Of a stretch of DNA of 64,000 nucleotides, positions 48,214 to 60,850 are shown in pieces (the first letter of the stretch is position 1; the number at the start of each line of letters is the position of its first letter). This DNA is from Catonia carolina (lineage: Eukaryota; Arthropoda; Insecta; Hemiptera; Achilidae). Location of the stretch: contig JAQMRL010000006.1 of assembly GCA_035578175.1 (NCBI GenBank), positions 63,218,501-63,282,500 of the forward strand, read 5' to 3'. The translations under genes were made by a program, and so were the position numbers. The notes beneath the pieces were generated by a model. It searched no databases and was not told where the DNA came from. It was given only the letters and a program-made list of their open reading frames with translations.

Positions 48214-48521
48214 GGTTAGACACAGACTGCGAGAGTACTACACTGCGAACAAGAGAAACTACAACTGAATCGTCAATCGGAATGTTCTCCGAAATAGAAA
48301 CGAGGTCTAACAATGTTGCCAACCGATAAACAAAAATTTACCAGCCGTTTAAAAACCGGCGCTCTTTTTGAATCACCCGTTATGTATAAAAAAGTTTGAT
48401 TCAAACCATTGACAAAGGAAGATGCAATTTTCATAGAATATTCAAGAACTTTTATTAGCAACACCTGAAGAAGCGGTGCGCACCGCGAAAGTACTTGCAA
48501 GGAGAATTTTGAAAAGCAGTA

Positions 48522-49845
48522 CGAGGGGGTACCCAAAAGAAATCGGAATTATTTTTTAAAACTATTTATTTTTTTATTTTTTTACAAAAGAACCTTATCC
48601 CCTTCAAAATACTCTCCATTACAACTAATACATTTGTCCCACCGGTGCTTCCACTGTTCAAAACATTTTTTGTACTCCTCTTCAGTGATGGCTGCCAGCT
48701 CATCCGTCGTTTTTTTCTTGACATCATCAACATTGTTAAATCGGAGACCTTTCATGCCCCTTTTCATGCGTGGGAACAAGAAAAAATCACACGGAGCCAG
48801 ATCGGGTGAGTACGGTGCCTGTGGTAGCAAAACCATGCCGTTTTTCGCCAAAAACTGGGTAACCGAGATTGCCGTGTGTGCAGGCGCGTTGTCGTGGTGG
48901 AAAAACCAGTCCCCTGTCTGCCACAAATTAGGTCTTTTACGACGAATGCTGTTTCGTAGTCTTTTTAACACTTCAAGATAAAAAGCTTGATTTACCGTCT
49001 GGCCTGGTGGAACGAACTCTGAATGGACAATTCCCCTCACATCAAAAAAACAAATCAGCATTGTTTTGATGTTCGATCTGACTTGACGACTTTTTTTTGG
49101 TCGGGGTGATAATGAAGTCTTCCATTGACTGGATTGTTGTTTGGTTTCTGGGTCGTACCCATAGCACCAAGACTCGTCACCCGTAATGATCTTTGACATG
49201 AAATCTGGATCAGTTTCAAGCTGTTGTTTCAAATCACTACACGTTTCAATTCGACGTTCCTTTTGAGTGTCTGTCAGAACCCGAGGCACAAACTTGGCAG
49301 CGACTCTTTTCATTGTCAAGTCTTCTGTTAAAATGCGTTGGACTGAGCTCCAAGATAACCCACTAACCTGTGATATTTGGTCAATGGTCTGTCGTCGGTC
49401 TGTTCGTACAATTTCTTTCACTTTCACAACAATTTCGTCTGTTCGGGAAGTCGACGGTCGTCCAGAACGAGGTTTGTTCTCAATCGACATGTCGCCATTT
49501 TTAAAGCGCAAAAACCACTCGTACACTTGGGTTTTTCCAATAGCGTCGTCTTTGTAAGCTGTGTTCAATATTACAACTGTTTCCGCGGCGTTTTTACCGA
49601 GCAAGAAGCAAAATTTCACAGCCGCACGTTGTTCATTGAAACTTGCCATCATGAAAAACGACACGAGCACAAAACAGCTCTAGCGAGAACAATCACTGCA
49701 CGAGAACAGAACAAGCTAGATCAACGAACAAACTGGCATTGAACTGGCAATGAGTAGCGCTACAAGCAGCCTAGTGGCGGGAATTTGTACTGCACAAGCT
49801 CCGCCCACAGCAGAGCTATTCCGAATACTTTTGGGTACCCCCTCG
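48522..49845 (-). mobile_element. Intact mariner transposon, 1324 bp, TA target site
   Basis: 28-bp terminal inverted repeats beginning CGAGGGGGTACCCAAAAG, with 2 mismatches between ends, flanked by TA (48520-48521 and 49846-49847). It contains one uninterrupted transposase frame on the - strand. It lies in the intron before the catalytic-loop exon of GSK-3, antisense to the gene. High symmetry of the ends and the intact frame indicate a recent, possibly still mobilisable insertion. Confidence 0.95.
48582..49649 (-). CDS. Mariner transposase, full length (355 aa)
   Basis: DDE/D transposase of the IS630-Tc1-mariner superfamily, mariner family. The N-terminal half (about residues 1-110) holds two helix-turn-helix regions (TQVYEWFLRFKNGD; QISQVSGLSWSSVQRIL) separated by the GRPSTS hook-like linker. 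Catalytic residues are visible: D in ITGDESW, D in HHDNAPAH, and D in LAPCDFFLFPRMK, with 34 residues between the last two (DD34D). The C-terminus has the WKHRWDKCI motif and ends FEGDKVLL. I chose MASFNEQR as start because homologues begin there; the open frame extends 7 codons further upstream. The sequence resembles proteins labelled GVQW3/SETMAR-like. No stops or frameshifts, so it is probably a competent source protein for the 54248-55571 copy. Confidence 0.93.
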   Translation of the reverse strand: MASFNEQRAAVKFCFLLGKNAAETVVILNTAYKDDAIGKTQVYEWFLRFKNGDMSIENKPRSGRPSTSRTDEIVVKVKEIVRTDRRQTIDQISQVSGLSWSSVQRILTEDLTMKRVAAKFVPRVLTDTQKERRIETCSDLKQQLETDPDFMSKIITGDESWCYGYDPETKQQSSQWKTSLSPRPKKSRQVRSNIKTMLICFFDVRGIVHSEFVPPGQTVNQAFYLEVLKRLRNSIRRKRPNLWQTGDWFFHHDNAPAHTAISVTQFLAKNGMVLLPQAPYSPDLAPCDFFLFPRMKRGMKGLRFNNVDDVKKKTTDELAAITEEEYKKCFEQWKHRWDKCISCNGEYFEGDKVLL

Positions 49846-49944
49846 TATAAGGTAAATTACTAAGTTTTTTTTATATACATAAAAAACAAAATATTAATTT
49901 AATTTTATAGTACTTAACATGGTGTTTTTCTGTTTCATTTACAG

Positions 49945-50182
49945 TTGTACATGTATCAGCTTTTTCGAAGTCTGGCGTATATCCATTCACTTGGTATTTG
50001 TCACAGAGATATTAAGCCGCAGAATTTATTACTTGACCCAGAGACTGGAGTATTAAAACTGTGTGATTTCGGATCGGCTAAACATCTAGTTAGGGGCGAA
50101 CCAAATGTTTCTTATATTTGTTCTCGTTATTATAGGGCACCCGAACTTATATTTGGTGCAATCGATTATACAACCAAAATAG
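49945..50182 (+). CDS. sgg: GSK-3 exon: catalytic and activation loops
   Basis: A 238-nt exon between TTTACAG and GTAAGT, phase 0 in and phase 1 out. It contains the catalytic loop CHRDIKPQN (Asp base), the metal-binding CDFGSAK, the activation loop [17 protein letters not shown] with the activating tyrosine (human Tyr216 equivalent), and the APE motif. The Arg of HRD and the Lys of GSAK complete the primed-substrate phosphate pocket with the Arg of NRELQ in an earlier exon, so the kinase should prefer primed substrates. It fuses what are two exons in human (131+107 nt, from memory). An intact mariner transposon sits antisense in the preceding intron and ends 99 bp before this exon, immediately upstream of the branch point and acceptor region. 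Confidence 0.97.
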
Positions 50183-50224
50183 GTAAGTGTTTTCAATTAT
50201 TGTTTTGTACAAGTTTAAAATTCA

Positions 50225-50506
50225 AACATTTTGCGTGATTAGTCTAGAGCAAAATTTTTTACAACACTTAGAGGGTTCAGATTAATTTTTGATCTTAACA
50301 ACTTTTATTTTGAGCGTTTTTCTCTACAGAGCCTAGTTTAGTGTGAAAGAGTGATTTTCTGTATTTTTAAGCCAAACTGAGGTTGATTTTCATTTTGCAT
50401 CTGTCACTCATGATGAAAATTAGGTTATGTTTATTGAGGTTAAGTTTTTTTTGTTTATTATTAATGTTAGGTTTATTGTCAATTATTTGCATTGGCAAGA
50501 GAAAGT
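50225..50506 (+). mobile_element. M1 element, 5'-truncated
   Basis: Only the 3' third is present (CTCTACAGAGCCTAGTTTAG..GAGGTTGATTTTCATTTTGC), ending GGCAAGAGAAAGT (50494-50506). Lies 43 bp after the GSK-3 catalytic-loop exon. Confidence 0.65.
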
Positions 50507-51361
50507 TGTGTGAGTGTTTCACACCAGTTTTTTATCACTAATTTCCCTGAGAGGTTCGCAATTCTTTCTTTCCAGCTAAAATCAAATGCTATTCTCTTTT
50601 TTATATTTATGTCCAATATCTCAAAATTTTGTAAAGTTTTTCCAGGTCATTTTCAAAGATTTTTTTGTGAAAATGTAATGGTTTTTTTTTTATAGACTTA
50701 CTAAGGATTGCAGTAGTTCACCAATTCAGCAATTATCATCCATCATTGGCTTCCCTTTTTCTTCTCCATCTCTCCTTCATTCTTTTGGTTTGGGCCAATT
50801 TTCTTTCTCTCTACCACATTTTTCTCTTTTGTTCCTCTAGGAAAGCACCAACCTTCAATTTATTTCTCAATTCTGTTCTTATATATCTTGTTTTGTTACA
50901 TTCAGTCTTTCCAAATCTTTTTTGACTTCCACAAACCAACCGAATTTCGTCTTGGGGTTGTCAATCACAGTAAAATTTTGTTTGTATGTCTGTTTGGATT
51001 CATTCTATGTAGATGGCCGTTGAAAGCCAGTTTTTTTTTCTTATTGTATTCGTGATTTTTTTTGTTATACGGCTGTAAATTTCTTCATTACTACTGGTAT
51101 GAAGTTTTCTTTCCTGCTTCCAAAGATATTTCTGAGGATTTTACTCTCCTCTAATTCCAATCTCTGTAGGTCCCCGTTTCTGGTAGGCAAACATCTGCAC
51201 CGTATAGTTCTTCGAGTTGTATAACTGAGAGGTAATGTCAGAGTTTCGTGTTCCCGGACATAGACTTTTTATTACAAAATGTTTTTGGTCAGATTGTTAG
51301 CTATTTTCATTTTGATGATTCTCTGATTTATTGCCGCTTTTTCTGAGATATTTTCTTGTTA

Positions 51362-52084
51362 GCGGGCTGTAGCTCTCATTGGTTGAGTTAGGCAGCCCCA
51401 CGTCTGGTGTCATTACATTTTCTGGCTGTAGCTCTTGTCAGTTGAGTTAAGTGGTTCCACGTTGGGCGCCATTACGTTACCTGGCTGTAGCTCTCATCAG
51501 TTGAGTTAATCAGCGTTCTTCTTCTGACCGGAGCCACAGGGCATCAGGCTGCATAGCTGCTTTTTGAAGGGGGTAGGAACTGGAGGTAACCGTCGCTGGC
51601 TGGGCGAGTACGTCTTTACCATTGCCTGAAGCCAGGAGCTGTCGCCTACGTAGTGTACACCTTTTGCTGTTGCGTGTGATAGGAGCGGTCGCTGATGAGG
51701 CAGATATGTCTACATTGCTACCTGAAGAATAGGGAGTGGTCGCTGGCAAAGGCAACACCTGTTACCGCTGCCTTTAGGAGGAGCAGTTGCTGGTGAAGCG
51801 AAGGGAAGGGGAGGGGTCGGTTGTGGAGACCAAAAAGCATACTCAATGATGAGTGCTCTAAGCTATCTCTACGTCAACCCTCTCGTGAAGAAGATTGATA
51901 CTGACTGACTGACAAACTGCCTCCACCGTATGCTTTAGCCAATCGTAGTCGCACTAGTGCTGTGAGAAGTTTTCTGTCTGTACTATCTCACGGCAGTAGA
52001 AACAACCACCCACAGCATTCATATGCCCTACAGTGTTCAAAACACTAATGATGGACTGGCGTAGAAATGTTATGATTATCATTC
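51362..52084. other. GC-rich insertion (~720 bp) with a 59-bp tandem repeat
   Basis: Interrupts the LINE frame between YLGETIEE and ENISEKAA. Base composition is clearly richer in G+C than anything nearby. It begins with 2.5 copies of a 59-bp unit (see 51365-51513). The remainder contains repeated words such as GAGGAGC/GGAGCGGTCGCTG and a 82-codon open frame on the - strand (51510-51758) with no recognisable domain. Not identified; could be an LTR or the 5' region of another retroelement. Confidence 0.6.
51365..51513 (+). repeat. 59-bp tandem repeat, 2.5 copies
   Basis: GGCTGTAGCTC starts at 51365, 51424 and 51483, exactly 59 bp apart. Units are similar but not identical (TTGAGTTA, CCACG, CATTAC conserved). 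Confidence 0.85.
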
Positions 52085-52971
52085 TTCTATTGTTTCTCCT
52101 AGATATTTTAACTTTTTAACCGTCTTCATTCTGCCATACCTACAATTCTTAGTATGGAATTGGTTATTTTGAATGATATCTAATTTCATTTTAATTTTTT
52201 ATCGTGGGTAATAAAGTATTGCGATTAATGTTGGTGGTGATGTGATTTATTTAAAATATTATTACATAAATTAAAAAATAACCTTTATGAGTTTTGGCTT
52301 GTTGACATTTTAATATTTACTTATTCTAAAGCATTTTAACCGTGACTAATGAATTCTGAACTATAAATTTTAATGTTGTACCTTTAGACGTAGCTACGCA
52401 CACCACTTGTCTTTCTTTAAATGTATTGCTCGTATGTGTTTAGTAATGAACTGTGACTGAGCTAATTTTAGACGTCAACAGTATTTTATTAGGTACCTTA
52501 CATTGAAGTGTATTCGTTTTAGTGCAAGTATGATTCGTAATATTTTCTGTTTAAAAATTTGTTCAGTCATTTTGTAGGTGAATAAAATATCAGTGGAGGT
52601 CATAAAATAATTTTTTTATGTATAAATATGTAAATGCTATCTCTGACAGACTGACTCAGCGCAAATTCTCAGACTAATAACCGAGTGGAAATTCAGTAGG
52701 TGATGAATAGAAAAATAAAAGCATTTTCATTTTGAATAATACCATTTAGTTAGTAAACAGAAGGTTGAACTACTCTTAATCAATAAATTTTATTTCTGTA
52801 CTTTATTAAAGGAGGAGAGGGTATAGCTTTTTTTTAAATCAACATGCTACATATCTCAAATGATAACCTAAACCCAACACTTTCAAAATTACACTTTATA
52901 TACCTGGTGTAATTTGGTAGACTGAAATATTTCATAAATTTTTGGAAAAAATTGGGTGTGAACACTCGCAT

Positions 52972-53512
52972 GACTTTATCTTGACAGTGTAAATAATGAA
53001 CAATATAAACCCATGTACAATCATGAGTGAATGACACAAAATGAAAATCTGCTTCTGTTGGACTTAGAAATAAAATATTGTTAATAATCAGTTGTTGCTA
53101 AACTAAGCTCTATAGATAAAAAATGCTGGAAATATAAGTTGTAGGTTTATTGTACACAGTTTGCCCTAAAATGCATATTAAGGCCGCAATCTTTAAAATA
53201 AAATTTACGCAAAAAGTGAACAATCTCATAAATGAACTATTACTTCCGGTTGAACTATTTTGATAAAAATGTCAGTACTGGGTGCACTTATGGTACCTAA
53301 CTTAAGTTCCAAGTTTTAAATTGGTACAATATTTCATTCTTGAGATACTTTCTTTGCACGCACACACATGCACAGATCAATCGCTAAAAACATGTTTTTT
53401 TTTTGGTTCAGAGAGCCTGAAGACGTATTTCTGTTATCTCTGTATTGGGGAAACTTGATTTCAAAAAATCAACTTGAAAACAATACTTTCCTTCCCTTGG
53501 ACAAGAGAAAGT
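52972..53512 (-). mobile_element. M1 element, internally deleted, ~540 bp
   Basis: ACTTTATCTTGAC at left and ACAAGAGAAAGT at right, with head and tail parts and a short CACACACATGCAC microsatellite. Confidence 0.65.
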
Positions 53513-53995
53513 AAAATTTAGCAGTTTTAGAATGGATGCCAACTAAGCTTACCGGTTTTCTTGAGTGCGCAGAAGGTTTGTTTTGGTAATGGCGCACTCG
53601 GTTGCCTCAGCGAGTGGTGGGGATCAGTCCTGTACTAGCTCTGATCAGAGCTACATCGCTCGCACAACATTATATATCAGCTAACCTGAAAACATTAGTC
53701 TGTAATGTGTTGTATATGGTAAGCGTTAAGTGTTGTACATAATCTTTAGAATTAAACGCCACTAATAGATGATAATTTAGATCATTCAGTGCCTGTGATT
53801 TATTAATACGCAGTTCAGTGCTAAGACATGAAATGTACCGACTGAATCTGAACTGTTCATGCAGCTGCACTGGCAAGCTTATTTGGCATCCGCTCTGTTC
53901 CACATTATATTAATATTATTGTGCAAATTTTAAGGTGTGGCTATTAAATAACAAGGCTGACAATGTAAAAAAAAATATTCTAATTTTATACATAA

Positions 53996-54245
53996 TCACT
54001 TATTGTCACCTTCAATATACACTCCTCTATCCCTACAATGCTCCGTGTGAATTTTACATTGTTGGAAACAGTGCTGGAAGTCATCTTCTGTCAGCTCCTT
54101 CAGGACACGTGCCACTTTCTCTTTTACGGCTTCCACCGACTCAAATCTTGTCCCTTTTAATGCAGATTTCATCTTAGGGAACAGGCAGAAGTCACATGGG
54201 GCAAGATCTGGTGAATAAGGTGGATGTTCTAACACTGAGATGCTG
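53996..54245 (-). pseudogene. Mariner transposase C-terminal fragment
   Basis: Contains PYSPDLAPCDFCLFPKMKSA, which carries the third catalytic Asp, then RVLKELTEDDFQHCFQQCK and YIEGDNK before the stop. Its upstream half continues on the other side of the nested mariner at 55574. The IHTEHCRDRG stretch aligns with W..R..RCI.S.GDY in intact relatives. Confidence 0.85.
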
Positions 54246-54247
54246 TA

Positions 54248-55571
54248 CGAGGGGGTACCCAAAAGAAACCGGAATTATTTTTTAAAACTATTTATTTTTA
54301 ATTTTTTTACAAAAGAACCTTATCCCCTTCAAAATACTCTCCATTACAACTAATACATTTGTCCCACCGGTGCTTCCACTGTTCAAAACATTTTTTGTAC
54401 TCCTCTTCAGTGATGGCTGCCAGCTCATCCGTCGTTTTTTTCTTGACATCATCAACGTTGTTAAATCGGAGACCTTTCATGCCCCTTTTCATGCGTGGGA
54501 TCAAGAAAAAAATCACACGGAGCCAGATCGAGTGAGTACGGTGCGTGTGGTAGGAAAACCATGCCGTTTTTCGCCAAAAACTGGGTAACCGAGATTGCCG
54601 TGTGTGCAGGCGCGTTGTCGTGGTGGAAAAACCAGTCCCCTGTCTGCCACAAATTAGGTCTTTTACGACAAATGCTGTTTCGTAGTCTTCTTAACACTTC
54701 AAGATAAAAAGCTTGATTTACCGTCTGGCCTGGTGGAACGAACTCTGAATGGACAATTCCCCTCACATCAAAAAAACAAATCAGCATTGTTTTGATGTTC
54801 GATCTGACTTGACGACTTTTTTTTGGTCGGGGTGATAATGAAGTCTTCCATTGACTGGATTGTTGTTTGGTTTCTGGGTGGTACCCATAGCACCAAGACT
54901 CGTCACCCGTAATGATCTTTGACATGAAATCTGGATCAGTTTCAAGCTGTTGTTTCAAATCACTACACGTTTCAATTCGACGTTCCTTTTGAGTGTCTGT
55001 CAGAACCCGAGGCACAAACTTGGCAGCGACTCTTTTCATTGTCAAGTCTTCTGTTAAAATGCGTTGGACTGAGCTCCAAGATAACCCACTAACCTGTGAT
55101 ATTTGGTCAATGGTCTGTCGTCGGTCTGTTCGTACAATTTCTTTCACTTTCACAACATTTTCGTCTGTTCGGGAAGTCGACGGTCGTCCAGAACGAGGTT
55201 TGTTCTCAATCGACATGTCGCCATTTTTAAAGCGCAAAAACCACTCGTACACTTGGGTTTTTCCAATAGCGTCGTCTTTGTAAGCTGTGTTCAACATTAC
55301 AACTGTTTCCGCGGCGTTTTTACCGAGCAAGAAGCAAAATTTCACAGCCGCACGTTGTTCATTAAAACTTGCCATCATGAAAAACGACACGAGCACAAAA
55401 CAGCACTAGCGAGAACAATCACTGCACGAGAACAGAACAAGCTAGATCAACGAACAAACTGGCATTGAACTGGCAATGAGTAGCGCTACAAGCAGCCTAG
55501 TGGCGGGAATTTGTACTGCACAAGCTCCGCCCACAGCAGAGCTATTCCGGTTACTTTTGGGTACCCCCTCG
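54248..55571 (-). mobile_element. Mariner copy 2, 1324 bp, nested insertion
   Basis: Same family and length as the element at 48522-49845. The 28-bp ends have one mismatch, and TA lies on both sides (54246-54247, 55572-55573). It is inserted within the transposase frame of an older, different mariner (53931-56181). The visible amino-acid differences from copy 1 are few, indicating a very recent common source. Confidence 0.95.
54307..55375 (-). pseudogene. Mariner transposase, frameshifted
   Basis: Nearly identical to the intact transposase at 48582-49649. An A-run has 7 A (54506-54512) where the intact copy has 6 (48781-48786), shifting the frame just after the CDFFL motif. The first ~290 residues remain open with all three catalytic Asp codons; the last ~65 residues (WKHRWDKCI region) are in another frame. 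One residue near the catalytic core also differs (SLDLAP for SPDLAP). The run could also be an assembly or homopolymer error. Confidence 0.9.
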
Positions 55572-55573
55572 TA

Positions 55574-55918
55574 CTTTGCTAGGAACCTCTTGACAGATAA
55601 CGCAGAATGAGCTGGCGCATTGTCTTTGTGGAGAACCCATGATTTGTCCTTCCACATTTCAGGGCATTTTTTCCTTACTCTTTTGACGTAGTTCAGAAAG
55701 TACCTCAAGGAGTAATATTGATTAATTGTTTGACCTTCAGGAACCCAGTAAAGATACACAATCCCATAGATATAAAAAATACAATAATCATTGCTTTATT
55801 TTGACTTGCTCATTCAAGCTTTTTTGGCTCTCGGTGAAGTTTGGCTCTTCCAGTGCATGGATTGGCGCTTCGTTTCCGGATCATAAGTAAAAAAGCATGT
55901 TTCATCACATGTTATTTT
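55574..55918 (-). pseudogene. Mariner transposase central fragment
   Basis: Encodes the region around the first two catalytic Asp residues: TCDETCFFTYDPETKRQSMH, VPEGQTINQYYSLRYFLNYV and VLHKDNAPAHSALSVKRFLA. At least one stop and a shift occur after SPRAKKA. It continues across the nested element into 54245-53996. Confidence 0.8.
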
Positions 55919-56116
55919 CTTCTACCTGTTCCTTAAGGTGAAATCTGCATTAAAAGGGACAAGATTTGAGTCTGTAGAAGCTGTAAAAAAGAAAGGGGCA
56001 CGTGTCCTGGAGAAGCTGACAGAAGATGACTTCCAGCAGTATTTTCAAGAATGAAAAATTCGCATGGAGCGTTGTAGGGATAGAGAAGGAGTGTATATTG
56101 AAGGTGACATTAAGTG
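55919..56116 (+). pseudogene. Mariner transposase C-terminal fragment, inverted copy
   Basis: Encodes FLKVKSALKGTRFESVEAVK and RVLEKLTEDDFQQYFQE, a stop, then KIRMERCRDREGVYIEGDIK. It is the inverted counterpart of 53996-54245 but clearly diverged from it, so it is either an old palindromic rearrangement or the remains of a second element. Confidence 0.8.
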
Positions 56117-56439
56117 ATTATGTATAAAATTAAAATAACATTTTTACAATGTCAGTCTCTTTATTTAATAGTCACACCTTGTATTTAATATTGAAAACTC
56201 AGATTTTTTTCTGAAGAGTTGATTTTCCTAAATGATACTCCTCCCCTCCCATGCCAGTCGCTACAGTACACATTTTCATACAATAAAACTATCAAAAATA
56301 AATCTTTTTAGTTTCAATTATTTTATTTACTCTGATGGTGGTGGATCCACCGAAACACGTGTAAGTAAAAATAAAAGTGACGCAGTTTAAAAAGAAGGTT
56401 AGTGAAACTATTATATAAATTCATTATATAAAATAAAAA

Positions 56440-56945
56440 TAATAGAAAGAAGAATACTGAGGAAGTGCATAAACAAAAAGCATATGGTGGAAGGACAGTG
56501 GCGGTTAATCCCAAACAAAGACTACAAGCTCTACAAGCTAATCACCTCACTAACAGACAACTTCAGAAGGAAAAGAATTTCATTCCTAGGACACCTACTC
56601 AGAACAGAAAACTCCAGACTTGTGAACCGGTTGATCAGCCATTTTTGGGATAAGGTGTCGAGACCTAAGTGGCTGAAAAATGTACAGCAAGATATGGAGG
56701 AACTTAAGTTCACTAAACAGGACCTACTAACGAAATCAACAGTGTACGACCAACTGGTCAAGGCTAACATGATAACATTTGCACCAAGACCCAGGAGAGT
56801 ATACAACAGGGTGTTTACCGATGAAGACCGGAGACAAAGATCGGAGCGTCTTAAGAAAGTGTGGGCCAAACGAAGGGAAGGCGGTCTCAAGAGGGGGTGC
56901 TTCTTAAAGAAACCCAACCCTGGAACAAACCTGAATTTGAGTTGA
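56440..56945 (+). pseudogene. LINE ORF2 C-terminal end
   Basis: Open frame ERRILRKCINKKHMVEGQWR, then FRRKRISFLGHLLRTENSRL, WLKNVQQDMEELKFTKQDLL, DRRQRSERLKKVWAKRREGG and the end NPGTNLNLS at 56943. Related to 4855-5340 and 50690-52170. 5'-truncated but otherwise uninterrupted, so relatively young. Ends about 120 bp before a GSK-3 exon. Confidence 0.8.
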
Positions 56946-57043
56946 AGTGATCCTATGGGGTCTCATCATACCCAAACCACTTCCAGTCTGCCACGAACTA
57001 CTATTTTGATTAATGTCACAATATTAACGTAATATTTTAATGA

Positions 57044-59930
<2,887 letters not shown>

Positions 59931-60850
59931 TACCGAATGAGTAAAACGTCTGGAACCAGTTAATTTTTAGTCTTATATCTTATGGTAGTGAAGAAAAGCA
60001 ATGAGAAACAGAAAATGTGTTTTTTAAGTACCCAAAATTTACGTTCGTTGTCTTAGATTCCACCATATATTGAATCCACCTTTTTGTTTTAAATAGGGAG
60101 GTAGACTTATGCTACATGACTTTGATGTAAAATTTCAAAAGAAAAACAATATTGAAACCCGTTTAACGATATCTTTTATCGTTCTTTAGATATTGGCCAT
60201 TAAAATGTTCAGATCGGGGAAAAAACATAATCGCCAACATCTGTCTACACAAATTATTTGGGTTAGAAAAACATAAATGAACACATCATTTAACATTGTC
60301 TTCTTATATAAAAACTAATTCTGCAATCCAGTTAATAATATCTCTTCTTGTTGATTTAAACAATAATTTTTATTGCAAGTTTTGACAACAAAATTCTGAA
60401 AAATTTGCCGTAAAAATTATCGTTTAATCAACTAAAAAGCAGAGATATTGTTAAATGGATTGCAGAATTGATTTTTATGTAAGAAGACACCGTTAAATGT
60501 TGTTTCATTTGTGTTTTTCTACCACATATAATATTAATGTTGACAGAGATTGGCGATAGTGGTTTTTCCTTGATCTGGACATTTCAATGGTTCATATCTA
60601 AAGAACGGTGAAAGATACCGTTGAATGAGTTTCCCCCATTGTTTTTCTTTTGAAATTTTACATCGAAATCATGTGCCATAAGTCTTACCTTCGTATTTTA
60701 AAAAAAAAAGTAGATTCAACATGGCAAACTTAAATTTCTGGTACTCCAGTACATTTTGTACCTCTACGGATTCTCATTGCTTTTTCTTCACTACAATAAG
60801 CTATTTGACTAAAAATTAACCAGTTTCAAATTTTTTACACATTTGGTATA
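59931..60850. repeat. Large imperfect inverted repeat, ~920 bp
   Basis: The left arm from about 59931 (ACCGAATGAGTAAAA; GTAGTGAAGAAAAGCAATGA) pairs with the right arm ending about 60850 (TCATTGCTTTTTCTTCACTA; GACTAAAAATTAACC). Arms are about 420 bp with moderate divergence, meeting near 60390. No coding capacity. It lies 700 bp upstream of the candidate GSK-3 cassette exon, in the same intron. Confidence 0.8.

Larger units (their letters stand above)
47429..48379 (-). mobile_element. Internally deleted IS630/Tc1-superfamily element, ~950 bp
   Basis: Ends GGGTGATTCAAAAAGAGCGC (left) and the matching complement on the right. The - strand starts with MEKFTTAQRVLIVKTFYQSG (48213), an N-terminal HTH of the type called DUF4817, running to SPAKSIRRRSQQMGL. 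After a frame change YHPYKIQLLHEKQ joins almost directly to LLLRERFQDRIISRN and WPPRSCDLTPCDFHLWGHLK (last catalytic Asp), ending HDIIFNT (47534). The first two catalytic residues are gone. Flanked by TTATGTATA on both sides (47420-47428, 48380-48388) instead of a plain TA. Confidence 0.85.
50690..52170 (-). pseudogene. LINE ORF2 fragment split by a GC-rich insertion
   Basis: On the - strand: MKTVKKLKYLGETIEE (near 52150-52085), then after the insertion ENISEKAAINQRIIKMKIAN (51345-51285), YLSVIQLEELYGAD, LELEESKILRNIFGSR, WFVEVKKDLERLNVTKQDI and a basic tail. Several stops and shifts. The YLGETI and HY..V..P..LY.A motifs are typical of the RT thumb region and its C-terminal extension. Confidence 0.7.
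53931..56181. mobile_element. Older mariner, head part lost, ends both from the 3' side
   Basis: The left arm (53931-54247) and the segment 55572 to about 55918 are on the - strand. They encode transposase pieces TCDETCFFTYDPETKRQ, HKDNAPAHSALSVKRFLAK and, across the nested copy, SVLEHPPYSPDLAPCDF to YIEGDNK. The right arm (about 55919-56181) repeats the C-terminal coding part and terminus on the + strand (KSALKGTRFESVEAVKKK to YIEGDIK). Both outer ends share AAGGTGTG.CTATTAAATA; TA follows the right end (56182-56183). It is thus a partial palindrome with a 1324-bp mariner inserted at a TA inside it. Stops are present in both halves, so it is non-functional. Confidence 0.85.

Noticed and set aside
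49267..49742. Two + strand ORFs of 96 and 121 codons (repeated at 54993-55468)
   Set aside because: Antisense shadows of the mariner transposase frame; both appear identically in the second mariner copy.
51510..51758. 82-codon Ser/Pro/Thr-rich - strand ORF in the GC-rich insertion
   Set aside because: No domain, no splice or start context, and composition explained by the GC-rich block; kept only as part of the unknown insertion.
55442..55759. 105-codon - strand ORF starting MYLYWVPEGQ
   Set aside because: It is a chimera running from the older mariner's transposase into the terminus of the nested mariner; not a gene.
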